The notes under the pieces were generated by a model. The model saw only the letters and a program-made list of their open reading frames with translations, made no database searches and was not told the origin of the DNA. A stretch of DNA of 64,000 bases, taken from assembly GCA_944989445.1 (NCBI GenBank), contig CALYLW010000284.1, positions 5,001-69,000 on the forward strand, in the 5' to 3' direction. Shown one piece after another: positions 35,471 to 47,196 of the stretch. Position 1 is the stretch's first letter. Every line of letters starts with the position of its first letter. This DNA comes from Ampullaceana balthica (Eukaryota; Mollusca; Gastropoda; Lymnaeidae). The position numbers were made by a program, and so were the translations under genes.

Positions 35471-35865
35471 CATTTAAAAAAAATTTACTTACCAATAAAT
35501 ATGATATTCTTGACAATGATGTAAAGTTGTATTGACGCTGAGCAATATAGGCGCAGATAAATAAACATTTCCAGTAGTTATAACAAATCGGGCTGTCTCA
35601 TAAAATGCATTCCTTGAAGTTTGTTTCATAAAGTCGCTTTAGTAGAAAGGTACTTTACGCATCGCCCGCATCGCCCACATCGCTGTTATTGTACACGCCA
35701 TCGTTGTACACGTTTTTGTTGTACACATTTCTCACTTATCTCATGACTAAAATTGTTACAATAAATTCAATAAATCGTTTTTGTTTTTTTTTCTTGTTCT
35801 TTCTATTTCTTTAGGTCACACGATCAGGGCTCTAATCATTATGGCTCCTATGAATGTTGAGGCTT

Positions 35866-36176
35866 TATAATATCTTATCTTATCTTATTTTATCTTATCT
35901 TATCTTATCTATACAGACGCTCCTTCTTTGCAGAAGCTAATTGCGTCCACAGACCATGACAGATGATATGTTGGCAAGTGATGCAGCGTTCACAGGCCAC
36001 GGCTTTGTGGGTTCCACGCATTACCCAGCCGCCTAACTAGTGTTAGGTACCCATTCGGAGCTGGGTGACTCAGGGACGCCCTAGGCCCAGGGAACAAATC
36101 CTTGCCTTCGCATGGATTCGAACCCGTGACCATCGGTACGCCAGTCGAGCGCGCTGCCACCGAGTCCCCTATAATA
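35866..36176 (-). mobile_element. tRNA-derived SINE
   Basis: On the minus strand the 5' end (36169 downward) carries a tRNA-like head: GGTGGCAGCGCGCTCGACTGG as a pol III A-box region (one base over the core shown here is not essential) and CACGGGTTCGAATCCATG as the B box. The body includes CAGCTCCGAATGGGTACC and the 3' tail is (GATAA)n at 35871-35910. The 7-bp sequence TATAATA flanks both sides (35866-35872, 36170-36176), a plausible target duplication. Internal promoters of this type let RNA polymerase III transcribe the element; mobility depends on a partner LINE. Confidence 0.85.
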
Positions 36177-37211
36177 CATCTGTGAAGATCATAATTTGTA
36201 TTTTTTTTGGCGGTTCATGTGAGCATAAGTGAGTGGAGACTGAGGAACAAGAGGCAATACACACAAGTTTGTCGATTGTTGTTGCCTGAACGGATCCTCT
36301 TTGGATTAGCTTGTTTCAGTCACCAGTCGCCCTTGCCAGGAACGAGCAGCTCCTGTATTGTGTTCTTGTACTTGTCGGTCTGAACTGTCTCTCATGGTCT
36401 CGCCGTTGTGTGGGCGGGAGAGGGATGAGAATTTAGCCTTTAGCGGAACAGTTGACCAGATATTTGGGTTATTTCTCTGTGCCACCTTTAGCCATTGTGT
36501 TTTCACAACCCCCTGATTGCGATTAAACCCTTCAAAACTCAAAGATTAACCAAAGAAGATATTTGCTTTAAAACTCTTTTTTTTTAAATTTGTAATTTGA
36601 ACGATGTTACTCCAAAGACGAGAAGTGAACGAGTTAATAAACATACGACTTAATTTTGGGCTTCTGGATTATTATTTTTTTTTAACAGTTTATGGTTCAA
36701 TGCAAACGAATTAATCGTCCAGTGCTGAATGAACGGCCCATTCCATTTGTTTTACTTCATTAATTTTCATGTCATCTCGCCCTCTTATCAAACTCCCACA
36801 AGAATTAGTATATTTGAGAGCTGGTGAAGATGGGAAGCGAGGTGTACTCGTTGGCATCGATATATAAAGCACACGATTATGAATGTATCGATCCAAAATA
36901 TCTGTTTGTGTGGAGGTATCGAGCCAGCCATTCCTTGTGTGTGTGGGGTATCGACCCAATATATACTCGTGTGCAGAGGAATCGACCAGCCATTACAATA
37001 ATCCGTGTCAAAACCGTCCTCCTGATTGCAGTAAAACGATGATGAATGCGATCGTGAATGCCGGCTATTAGTGCCATATGTTGCCCTCTGGTCTAGTGGC
37101 GCCAAATTGGTCCGCACTCACGCAATAGACATTCCCTGACTTCCTTCGGTACGGGGAGTCTTCCCTTGGCGGTGATAGTAACGCGTGGAGCGGCTCGGTG
37201 GTAGCGACGTA
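36177..37211. other. No gene recognised
   Basis: Several overlapping frames on both strands between 36306 and 37117 lack motifs. A weak recurrence of TATCGA plus GTGTGTGGAGG/GTGTGCAGAGG near 36864-37000 suggests an old degenerate repeat. Confidence 0.45.
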
Positions 37212-37358
37212 CAATGTTCCTTCTAAGATTCTTGTGCAAAGTTGCACAGCATCCTTTTTTTGTGCAATATTTTACAAAATTCGCTTCGCGGTAATTCTGA
37301 ACTGCTGTGCGGCGTCGGTAAAAAGTGCCACATAATTCAATGGGAGAGTATTTGAAAA
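37212..37358. mobile_element. hAT MITE fragment, right end missing
   Basis: Begins CAATGTTCCTTCTAAGATT and continues GTGCAAAGTTGCACAGCATC, matching the complete MITE at 49245-49408. It stops at the CTAG end of the neighbouring Helitron remnant, so its right terminus is lost or displaced. Confidence 0.7.
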
Positions 37359-37405
37359 CTAGGGGTTTTCAAAAGCCCAAGAAGCTTATCCTTGTTTGAT
37401 AAATA

Positions 37406-38860
37406 TCTCTATATATAATTCTCTTCGTGGTTGGACCCTGCGAGGCAACAAGAAGCTGCATGTGAAACAGATACTAATTTTAGAAAGCAGCGCACCAAAC
37501 TACTTCACCATTGCATCAAAAGGTGTAGAAATTAAATATGCGCTGTAAAAAAAAATATTATATGACGTCATTGTTTTTGCTGATATTTTAATTTGTACGT
37601 AAAAAAAACAAGTTTTTCACTATAAATCCTTTATGTACGAGACGTAACTAAAAGAATGTTCATAATAATACGCAGCGCAAGACCATCCAAAAATACAAAA
37701 TTGTAGTTATGTTTCGTAAAACGTGCTTAATATAATGCGCACCGATCAGGAATATGTTTATAAAAAGTGTTGTCAATAAAATACGCACCTTATTGCGCGA
37801 CAGAAAGTTGTTCAATATAATGCGCACCCTTACACTCTATCTCAAAAAATAACATGATACATAGGAATAAATAAAACAATCTAAAAAATCAATAATTTCA
37901 TTACGGTACTTTCGATCGATCTGAAATTTTGATACATAGTTTTTATCATCGGCACAAAACTGCCTTCAAAATTTCAGCTCGCCAGCTTACGAGGAAGTGG
38001 GTTAAAAATCGATCCAAAGTTTTGGCGACCGACAAGCAATCAAGCAACCAGACACCACGAGTTAATATAAATGATTTAATAAAAACAACCCGTAAAAAAC
38101 CAAGTTTTTGACTATAAATCCTTTACGTATGAGACGTAACTAAAAGAATGTTCATTATAACACGCAGCGCAAGACCATCCAAAAATACAAAATTGCAGTT
38201 GTGTCGTAAAACGTGTTTAATATAATGCGCACCGATCAGGAATAGGTTTATAAAAAGTGTTGTCAGTAAAATACGCACCTTATTGCGCGACAGAAAGGTT
38301 GTTCAATATAATACGCACCGCGACGCTCTATCTCAAAAAATAGCATGATACATAGGAATAAATAAAATAATCTAAAAAATCAATAATTTAATTACGGTAC
38401 ATGCGATCGATCTGAAATTTTGATACATTGTTTTTATCATCGGTACGAAACTGCCTGCAAAATTTCAGCTCGCTATCTTGCGAGCAAGTGGGTTAAAAAT
38501 CGATCAAAAGTTTTGGCGACAAGCAAGCAAGCAAGCAAGGTCGGTCGGTCGGTCGGCCGCAGACACCACGAGTTAATATAAAGGATTTAAAAAGGGAACA
38601 ATATAAAAAGAGGATTTGATGATGGTTAATTATAACATCAAAAAACAAAGGGGGCGTCATAGGCGCCCTACAACCCCTATTATAAAATACTTTGTGTGCA
38701 TTTCAGAAAGTTTAATATTTCGTATTGATCAAACAATGACAAGTTAGTTGGGCTTTTGAAAAAGGTCGGCGCCGTAGGCGCCCTAAAAAATTGCATTAAA
38801 GGGGTAAAAGAACACTCCATGAGCAAGTCTGCGGCGTATGCTACGCCGCGGGGCGTCTAG
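37406..38860 (+). mobile_element. Non-autonomous Helitron, about 1455 bp
   Basis: The 5' end is TCTCTATATATAATTCTC. The 3' end has hairpin GCGGCGTA-TGC-TACGCCGC (38831-38849), 7 nt, then CTAG followed by host T. Related copies without insertion (16775, 20936) read GATRAATACGWAATATT across the junction, so the insert is delimited to within 2 bp (an extra TA on the left). The body holds inverted family A copies and an R segment with a second hairpin (38769-38785). No Rep/helicase frame, so it would need proteins from elsewhere. Confidence 0.82.
37600..38588. repeat. Family A, two head-to-tail copies, inverted
   Basis: Copies 37600-38077 and 38090-38588 run in reverse orientation to those at 22344-23338 and share CGCACCTTATTGCGCGACAG and TCGATCTGAAATTTTGATAC. 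They are part of the Helitron body, implying that family A pairs were carried by it. Confidence 0.85.
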
Positions 38861-39284
38861 TACGAAATATTAAACTTCCTGAAATGTACACAAAGTATTT
38901 TATAATTGTTTGGGTAATTGACGTCATATAATAATTTACAGCGAGAAACATCACACGCTCTGTTAATCTCGAAACCAAAATGATACCTTCATTTTTTAAC
39001 TACTATGGACTGTTGTACTATGTCTCTCAGCGATACGGAATGACTTGGGCTTTTATTATAGGTAGTGTGTATTGTCTCGTATGCTTTGTAATAAATCTTG
39101 TTTCTTAAAATTGAAGAGTGACAAATCATGTTTCTTAAATTAAAAGAGTTAGCGTTATATTTATAGCCTTTTTATTATAATTTTAAAAAGAACGAATTTT
39201 GTCACATAATTTGAAACATAATTAAATGTAATATTTTTTTTTCATGGGTTTGTCCCTGATAGAATCACTATCACATTTTAAGTT

Positions 39285-39558
39285 TAGGAATAGGTTTTAG
39301 GGTTAGGGATAGGTTTAGTGATAGGTTTTAGGGTTAGGGGTAGGTTTAGTGATAGGTTTTAGGGTTAGGGGTAGGTTTAGTGATAGGTTTTAGGGGTAGG
39401 TTTAGTGATAGGTTTTAGGGTTAGGGGTAGGTTTAGTTATAGGTTTTAGGGTTAGGGGTAGGTTTAGTGATATGTTTAAGGTTAGGGGTAGGTTTAGTGA
39501 TAGGTTTTAGGGTAAGGGTAGGTTTAGTGATAGGTTTTAGGGGTAGGTTTAGTGATAG
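39285..39558. repeat. 31-bp telomere-like minisatellite, about 9 copies
   Basis: The unit includes TTTTAGGGTTAGGGGTAGG and TTTAGTGAT; some units lack the GGGTTA block. TTAGGG matches the common animal telomere repeat, but the unit is 31 bp and mixed, so this is an interstitial derivative and not a telomere. Confidence 0.93.
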
Positions 39559-39559
39559 T

Positions 39560-40539
39560 TATTCCTTTCTTCATTTTTTCTCCTTGAGCGTAAAATTACT
39601 TTTAAAACAGGCCAAAAGTAACAACAAAAATTAATTAAAGTTAAATAATGATTGCGGCGGCGCTCTTCTGTGCATTCGAACTATTTCGACATACTTGTAG
39701 CTCTTTAATGTGAGAAACACGATTTCTTACACAAACATGACGAGATGATACACGCTACCTTTATTATATTAGATTTTGAGAATATTCCAGGAAACCGTCA
39801 ATTAGGAGATCGATGAAGTCTGTGGTAAATGTGATTGAAAATATTTTATTCAAATAGTGGGTTTTTTTAGAAATCAAGGTTCACGTTCAACAAATTTCAA
39901 AAATCAAAGAAAAAAAAATAATGTGTCATTTCGCAACGTGGTAAAACTTTCACCAAAAAGTCATTTTAAAAAGAAGGAATTTAAAACATATTGGAAGACA
40001 CCTTGCGTGCGTTTAATCGGCTTATAATGACGTATTGCCTGTCTCTAAAACATTGAAATCTCTCCCCACCCCAACACACACATCATGCAAACTCTCAAAA
40101 CGTCAATCAACTTGACAAATCACGTGGTTTTACTATACCAATCATAGTTAAACACGTGTTAACCGATTTGCACTGGCGCTCCAGGAGATTGACGTGACCT
40201 AATTAGTGCCAAGATTCCAGGTTTATTTATTGGTTACACCCCACCCCTCACTGCCCCTCACACGTTTTTTTTTCTTATTCATTTTGTGTGTGTGTGGGGG
40301 GGGGGAAGTTACAGTTGCCCCATGCCGTTACGCATAATGACCAATAGCCCCACGTCACTAAACGCCGGGTATCATGTCCAATCATTGGCACAAGTTCCTG
40401 GTAGAACTGAGAAGCCGTCGAGGCTGTCGGTTCAGCTCCTTGCTTATGTTTGGGATCATTCCCGTAACACTGAAAGGAGTTCTTCGAGGTCCATGAATTA
40501 GGACTGTGATGCCCTCCTGGTATGTTAAACGGGCGTTCC
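39560..40539. other. No gene seen
   Basis: Contains a (TG)n plus G-run at 40284-40306. The 40275-40589 (-) frame is unrecognised and enters the array. Confidence 0.5.
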
Positions 40540-43166
40540 CTTAACACCGAGGTGTGTGCCCTGGTGGGAGTCGGTCTCTCCTTTAACACCCAGGTGTGTG
40601 CCCTGGTTGGGAGTCGGTCTCTCCTTTAACACCGAGGTGTGTGCCCTGGTTGGGAGTCGGTCTCTCCTTTAACACCGAGGTGTGTGCCCTGGTTGGGAGT
40701 CGGTCTCTCCTTTAACACCGAGGTGTGTGCCCTGGTTGGGAGTCGGTCTCTCCTTTAACACCCAGGTGTGTGCCCTGGTTGGCAGTCGGTCTCTCCTTTA
40801 ACACCGAGGTGTGTGCCCTGGTTGGGAGTCGTCTCTCCTTTAACACCGAGGTGTGTGCCCTGGTTGGCAGTCGGTCTCTCCTTTAACACCGAGGTGTGTG
40901 CCCTGGTTGGGAGTCGGTCTCTCCTTTAACACCGAGGTGTGTGCCCTGGTTGGGAGTCGGTCTCTCCTTTAACACCGAGGTGTGTGCCCTGGTTGGGAGT
41001 CGGTCTCTCCTTTAACACCCAGGTGTGTGCCCTGGTTGGCAGTCGGTCTCTCCTTTAACACCGAGGTGTGTGCCCTGGTTGGGAGTCGTCTCTCCTTTAA
41101 CACCGAGGTGTGTGCCCTGGTTGGCAGTCGGTCTCTCCTTTAACACCGAGGTGTGTGCCCTGGTTGGGAGTCGGTCTCTCCTTTAACACCGAGGTGTGTG
41201 CACTGGTTGGGAGTCGGTCTCTCCTTTAACACCGAGGTGTGTGCCCTGGTTGGGAGTCGGTCTCTCCTTTAACACCCAGGTGTGTGCCCTGGTTGGGAGT
41301 CGGTCTCTCCTTTAACACCGAGGTGTGTGCCTTGGTTGGGAGTCGGTCTCTCCTTTAACACCGAGGTGTGTGCCTTGGTTGGGAGTCGGTCTCTCCTTTA
41401 ACACCGAGGTGTGTGCCTTGGTTGGGAGTCGGTCTCTCCTTTAACACCGAGGTGTGTGCCTTGGTTGGGAGTCGGTCTCTCGTTTAACACCGAGGTGTGT
41501 GCCTTGGTTGGGAGTCGGTCTCTCCTTTAACACCGAGGTGTGTGCCCTGGTTGGGAGTCGGTCTCTCCTTTAACACCGAGGTGTGTGCCCTGGTTGGGAG
41601 TCGGTCTCTCCTTTAACACCGAGGTGTGTGCCCTGGTTGGGAGTCGGTCTCTCCTTTAACACCCAGGTGTGTGCCCTGGTTGGGAGTCGGTCTCTCCTTT
41701 AACACCGAGGTGTGTGCCCTGGTTGGGAGTCGGTCTCTCCTTTAACACCGAGGTGTGTGCCCTGGTTGGGAGTCGGTCTCTCCTTTAACACCGAGGTGTG
41801 TGCCCTGGTTGGGAGTCGGTCTCTCCTTTAACACCGAGGTGTGTGCCCTGGTTGGGAGTCGGTCTCTCCTTTAACACCGAGGTGTGTGCCCTGGTTGGGA
41901 GTCGGTCTCTCCTTTAACACCGAGGTGTGTGCCCTGTTTGGGAGTCGGTCTCTCCTTTAACACCGAGGTGTGTGCCCTGGTTGGGAGTCGGTCTCTCCTT
42001 TAACACCGAGGTGTGTGCCCTGGTTGGGAGTCGGTCTCTCCTTTAACACCGAGGTGTGTGCCCTGGTTGGGAGTCGGTCTCTCCTTTAACACCGAGGTGT
42101 GTGCCCTGGTTGGGAGTCGGTCTCTCCTTTAACACCGAGGTGTGTGCCTTGGTTGGGAGTCGGTCTCTCCTTTAACACCGAGGTGTGTGCCCTGGTTGGG
42201 AGTCGTCTCTCCTTTAACACCGAGGTGTGTGCCCTGGTTGGGAGTCAGTCGCTCCTTTAACACCGAGGTGTGTGCCCTGGTTGGGAGTCGGTCTCTCCTT
42301 TAACACCGAGGTGTGTGCCCTGGTTGGGAGTCGGTCTCTCCTTTAACACCCAGGTGTGTGCCCTGGTTGGGAGTCGGTCTCTCCTTTAACACTGAGGTGT
42401 GTGCATTGGTTGGGAGTCGGTCTCTCCTTTAACACCGAGGTGTGTGTCCTGTTTTGGAGTCGGTCTCTCCTCTAACACCGAGGTGTGTGCCCTGGTTGGG
42501 AGTCGGTCTCTCCTCTAACACCGAGGTGTGTGCCCTGGTGGGAGTCGGTCTTTCCTCTAACACCGAGGTGTGTGCCCTGGTGGGAGTCGGTCTCTCCTTT
42601 AACACCGAGGTGTGTGCCCTGGTTGGGAGTCGGTCTCTCCTTTAACACCGAGGTGTGTGCCCTGGTTGGGAGTCGGTCTCTCCTCTAACACCGAGGTGTG
42701 TGCCCTGGTGGGAGTCGGTCTCTCCTTTAACACCGAGGTGTGTGCCCTGGTTGGGAGTCGGTCTCTCCTCTAACACCGATGTGTGTGCCCTGGTTGGGAG
42801 TCGGTCTCTCCTCTAACACCGAGGTGTGTGCCCTGGTTGGGAGTCGGTCTCTCCTCTAACACCGAGGTGTGTGCCCTGGTTGGGAGTCGGTCTCTCCTTT
42901 AACACCGAGGTGTGTGCCCTGGTTGGGAGTCGGTCTCTCCTCTAACACCGAGGTGTGTGCCCTGGTGGGAGTCGGTCTCTCCTTTAACAACGAGGTGTGT
43001 GCCCTGGTTGGGAGTCAGTCTCTCCTCTAACACCGAGGTGTGTGCCCTGGTGGGAGTCGGTCTCTCCTTTAACACCGAGGTGTGTGCCCTGGTTGGGAGT
43101 CGGTCTCTCCTCTAACACCGAGGTGTGTGCCCTGGTGGGAGTCGGTCTCTCTTTTAACACCGAGGT
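40540..43166. repeat. 43-bp minisatellite, about 61 copies
   Basis: The unit includes CTTTAACACCGAGGTGTGTG and TGGTTGGGAGTCGGTCTCTC. Variants (CCCAGG, CCTTGG, GGCAGTC, AGTCGTC, CTCTAAC) cluster: CCTTGG in 41320-41510 and CTCTAAC mostly after 42460, so local duplications are visible. A paired block near 40730-40880 and 41020-41130 repeats the same variant order (CCCAGG, GGCAG, AGTCGTC), showing a multi-unit duplication about 301 bp long. ACACC-GA-GGTGT is a short palindrome in every unit. Confidence 0.97.
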
Positions 43167-44306
43167 TATAGGTCGGGACGTGCAGTAAAGTAGATTGGAA
43201 TTTCGCAGTAGATTTAGGCCCGGGATTTTTGTATAGCAGATTTTTTTTTATATATGGGAGCACAGCTACAGCATCGTCATCACTTTTTTTTTAATGACAA
43301 AGCGTTTGCCTGATGGGTTTGTTTCGTGTTGGTCAGTTGGTCACTTTTAAAGTTGTCGACACCAACGTTTGGTTCTTGTCGGAGAAGATTCTTTGACAGA
43401 TCCACAACGCTGACCAATTGCATCTAACACGAGTTCCCGCCAAGACTCGTTACCTTGGCAACATGAATATTAAAATGTTTCGTTTTCAAGTTGGAAATCA
43501 ATAACTAAGACCCCAGTATCGGAAAGAGCGGTCGTCGCACTAGGTTCTTGAAAGGCAATTCATTATTTAATTGTAAATTTTACCTTAATTTGATTTAACA
43601 AACGTTTTAAGAAATGAGCCAAAAAATATTGAGCTCCACTGTTATTCAGCTTCTGAATTTTACGCGCCATTCATGATGGTGCAGTAGGCGGTGATGTGTC
43701 CATTGACTATTGATTTTACATGTAATGCCTTTAGATTTGGGAAATGTCATTTGGGAAATGTCATTAAATTGTGGACATTTGCTCTTCGAACATCCGGGAA
43801 TTCACGTTGGACGACCCTCGGGGGCAGTTTGGTACTTCTGCATCTAGAAGTGGAACAGAGAAGATTGCCAGAACTTGTTTAATGCTCTAATATACGGAAT
43901 TTTATAAAATTTATTTTTGTTTATTGATTTATAAATCCGTTGTGCACAGCGACGTTTCGCCGATAAATAGCCCCCCCCCCACACCAAAAAAAAACCCCCA
44001 AAAAACAAAAAAAAACCCAGCCACCTCGCATCAACCGCAGTCTCCGTTTCCCACTGGAAAGTGAATAATCTTAATGGAATGTTAAAAAATAATCAATTCA
44101 TGAGGTCTGATATAAATAATTTTAGATAACTCTGTGATTGTCGTGTAGTCAGAAAATAATCCGATTTCAACTGTGCCGTATGTTGGGGTTAACTTTAACA
44201 TTGCTTTCAAAGTCTGCTTTAATCACCATCACGATATTTTCTGTACGTTAAACAAGTCATTCATTTTTAACAGTTTAAAAGGCTGTTATACCTCTATACT
44301 CTATAG
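43167..44306. other. No gene seen
   Basis: AT-rich sequence with a C-run and A-runs at 43972-44018. The frame at 44173-44484 (+) runs into the adjacent MITE. Confidence 0.5.
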
Positions 44307-44493
44307 CAGTGCTTCTCAAACTTTTATTATTGCGGACCGGCAGGAATGTTTTTCACTGCCCCTTGGACTGGTTAACTATTTTACCTGTACGGACGTGGTA
44401 GCGAAATGTCCTTTCTTGGTAACTTCTGCGGACCGGCATCGGATGGTCTACGGACCGGAAGCGGTCCGCGGACCACCACTTTGAGAAGCACTG
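44307..44493. mobile_element. hAT-type MITE, 187 bp
   Basis: Inverted ends CAGTGCTTCTCAAA and (right, inverted) CAGTGCTTCTCAAA are identical. Flanks CTCTATAG (44299-44306) and CTCTTTAG (44494-44501) match at 7 of 8 positions. The interior has GCGGACCGGC repeats. No coding. Confidence 0.9.
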
Positions 44494-44998
44494 CTCTTTA
44501 GCATGCATGCCTAGTTATTCTGCAAAAGTTGTTGGTTTGTTATTTTGTTTTGTGTACATTTCTATCTCACCTGTCCTTTAAAAGGTTTTGTAATGTTTCA
44601 TTTGTTACTTGTCCTTCAAAAGATTTTGTAACATTTGGTCTGTGATGTGTCCTGCATGTAACACGACAACGTGGCATTAAAGAGAGCTCTCTAGTTCAAG
44701 AGTTGGCGTAATGCTCTAAGCCTCTTACTTAACTTTTACGTCCCCTCTTATTATTCCATCTCCCCCCCACCCCCACCCCCACCATGTCGGTGTGTCAAAT
44801 ATGAGCACACAAACAATCGCGTGGCTTGGTTGGACGCTGCAAACTTAATGCCAGGCCTTGTCGTGTCGCTGATAAAACTCTACCGTGAAAATAGACGGGA
44901 GTACGTCTGCAAATGATTGCAAATGCCAGTTGCCAGATTTTGTCAGATGAAAACAGCTTAGTGAGACGTCGACGTTGCTTATTTTTATTTATTTTTAA

Positions 44999-45002
<4 letters not shown>

Positions 45003-45029
<27 letters not shown>
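45003..45029. repeat. (TA)n microsatellite
   Basis: About 13 TA units next to a T-rich stretch. Nothing else is seen from 44502 to 45083. Confidence 0.95.
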
Positions 45030-45083
45030 AAGAAAAGAGTGGATTGGAGGTTTCAGCAAGTCTTGAACTTGTACTGTGTTTGC

Positions 45084-45275
45084 ATGAGCCCGAGTTGAGG
45101 AAGGGTCTAACGTGAGCCCGGGTTGAGGAAGGGTCTGACGTGAGCCCGGGTTGAGGAAGGGTCTGACGTGAGCCCGGGTTGAGGAAGGGTCTGACGTGAG
45201 CCCGGGTTGAGGAAGGGTCTGACGTGAGCCCGGGTTGAGGAAGGGTCTGACGTGAGCCCGGGTTGAGGAAGGGGC
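45084..45275. repeat. 28-bp minisatellite, about 7 copies
   Basis: The unit begins GTGAGCCCGGGTTGAGGAAG; the first copy is slightly diverged. Minus-strand Pro/Ser-rich frames are by-products. Confidence 0.96.
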
Positions 45276-45556
45276 CCCAATGAACATGTCGACAAGTTAC
45301 AAGTAGCCGGCGAAAACTTGGTAAGCTGATGACGTAATAGAAACGTTGAGCTGTCGTTGCTGGGAAGTGTATGGGTAAAGGGGGTGGAGGGGTGGGGGGG
45401 GGTCCTGGCATTTATGTTCATGTATTTTCGTAATAACTCGTTTTATAATTCTGTCATTGATGTCAACTGTCACTGATGTCAACTGTCATAGAATTGTTTT
45501 TTCTGATTTGTGTTGTTAAGAAAGATCCGCGCGTTAAAAGTTTGTGCTGATTGCGT

Positions 45557-45705
45557 GACCCTACTTTAAAGTGACTCTATTTCAAAGTGACCCTACTTTA
45601 AAGTGACTCTATTTCAAAGTGACCCTACTTTAAAGTGACTCTATTTCAAAGTGACCCTACTTTAAAGTGACTCTATTTCAAAGTGACCCTACTTATAAGT
45701 GACCT
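45557..45705. repeat. 16-bp repeat in 32-bp dimers
   Basis: GTGACCCTACTTTAAA alternates strictly with GTGACTCTATTTCAAA, four to five dimers; a clear two-level array. Confidence 0.96.
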
Positions 45706-47110
45706 TCTAACAAGACCCTACTTGATTGGCAATAATAGCATTGGCATTGTCTGTCTTTACGCAGTTGTAATGAGTAAAGAAGATAATGAAGTATTTTAAA
45801 ATTCTTATGTTGTTGCCAAGACTTGGGCAATTTGAGGAAGTTATTTGGACGCCGTCTTTCAATCATACAACAGTAAATTGAAGTCACGAGATTGCCAAGA
45901 GAAATTTGTTTTATGAGATGACTACAAAAATCTGAAATATTGAAGATTGTTTAAATTTTAAATGTTCTGATTTCAAATAGGAAAAGAAAATCCGCTTAAT
46001 TAACAACATTGAAAATTTATCTTATAACATTGAAAATACATCCACCAAAAATGAACTTTCTGTTATGACAATTCAATCAACAATTTCTCTCCATGCAAAA
46101 TTCAAAGTTTAAATTGAAAAATTTAATATTTTGGACAAGAAAATCGAGCATTCGCCAAACTGTGATCACGTGGCGTTCATTTAACGTATGAAACCCTGGC
46201 GAATTCTTAACTGTATCAATTTAATATTTGCCTTTAGAACTTTTTGTGTATGGATATTTTAATTACACCCCTCCCCCCCCCCACACACGCACACGCACGC
46301 ATGCACGCACGTAAACACGCACACGCACAAACACACACACACGCGCACACACACACCCAGAATGTAAACAAATAAAGTCGACGGTCATCAAGTATAAGCG
46401 AGTCTAAGCGTGTAAGTGTAGCGATTGACACATTTATTTTACATGCCCGTCATAATCATATAGGCGGAGTCTCGCCATTTCCCATCATATCACGTGACTT
46501 CGATCCTTGAGATACATTCCATTGCTCATGGTTTCTGCAATAAAACGAGAATTGGTTGGTTTATAACGATGTAATGTAATCTTTCTTTCTTTTTTTTTAA
46601 AGATCCAATGTAAATTAAGTTATTGAAGGGTGGGGTCGATTTGTTCCGATGTAGCTCCACTCACGACTCCATTTGTATCTTTTTTTTTAAACTTAATTGT
46701 TTATATATATATTTTTTTAAAAGCAGTGATCAATCGATCTGAAAGAAAACCACATGTTGCCTTCCAGTTTTTGCCCCGAGCTGTCGCTAAGCTTCGCGTT
46801 GATTTCTGTCCCCTTCCACACCTGTTGTAGTCACGTGGTGTTGCATCGATAATCATCATCTCTGCCGCTGGAGAGTTCCACTTTGTTCAAACATGGTTGC
46901 TGTCTGTCACATCGATCTCAGACCTTTTAATGTCTTAAGTTGATGCGGATGTTACAATTTTTTTTGTATCGGGAGTGGGGGTTGGTCGGTGTATCGTTTC
47001 CAAAAAGTTAAAGTACCAGAATGTTCCACTACACGCTGAGAATCGGTCTTTAGTTCTCTCTTGGGTTGTCATACAATAGGCTTCTGCGATTGGCGTGCCG
47101 TGTCACAAAA
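45706..47110. other. No gene; CA/CG microsatellite
   Basis: A C-run plus (CACG/CACA)n tract at 46267-46360 produces Cys/Val frames on the minus strand. No gene is recognised. Confidence 0.55.
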
Positions 47111-47196
47111 TGTTAGATGTGCCGTATGACAATTTTAGATGTGTCCTATGACAATGTTAGATGTGTCCTATGACAATGTTAGATGTGCCCTATGAC
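47111..47196. repeat. 22-bp repeat, 4 copies
   Basis: TTAGATGTGYCSTATGACAA-type units; one further pair lies at 47364-47400 on the other side of the reverse transcriptase fragment. Confidence 0.9.

Larger units (their letters stand above)
37359..38905 (-). mobile_element. Older Helitron remnant split by a younger one
   Basis: CTAGGGGTTTT at 37359 resembles the minus-strand 3' end seen at 16707 but without its hairpin. Segment R runs to 37405, is interrupted by 37406-38860, and resumes as TACGAAATATTAAACTTCC to about 38905. TGACGTCAT and TGTTAATCTCGAA motifs at 38932-38982 match 23477-23530, suggesting the remnant continues further. Confidence 0.6.

Noticed and set aside
35912..36172. Functional tRNA gene
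   Set aside because: A and B boxes are followed by a SINE body and (GATAA)n tail; no complete cloverleaf.
39285..39558. Chromosome end (telomere)
   Set aside because: The unit is a 31-bp mixture and ordinary sequence continues for more than 24 kb on the right.
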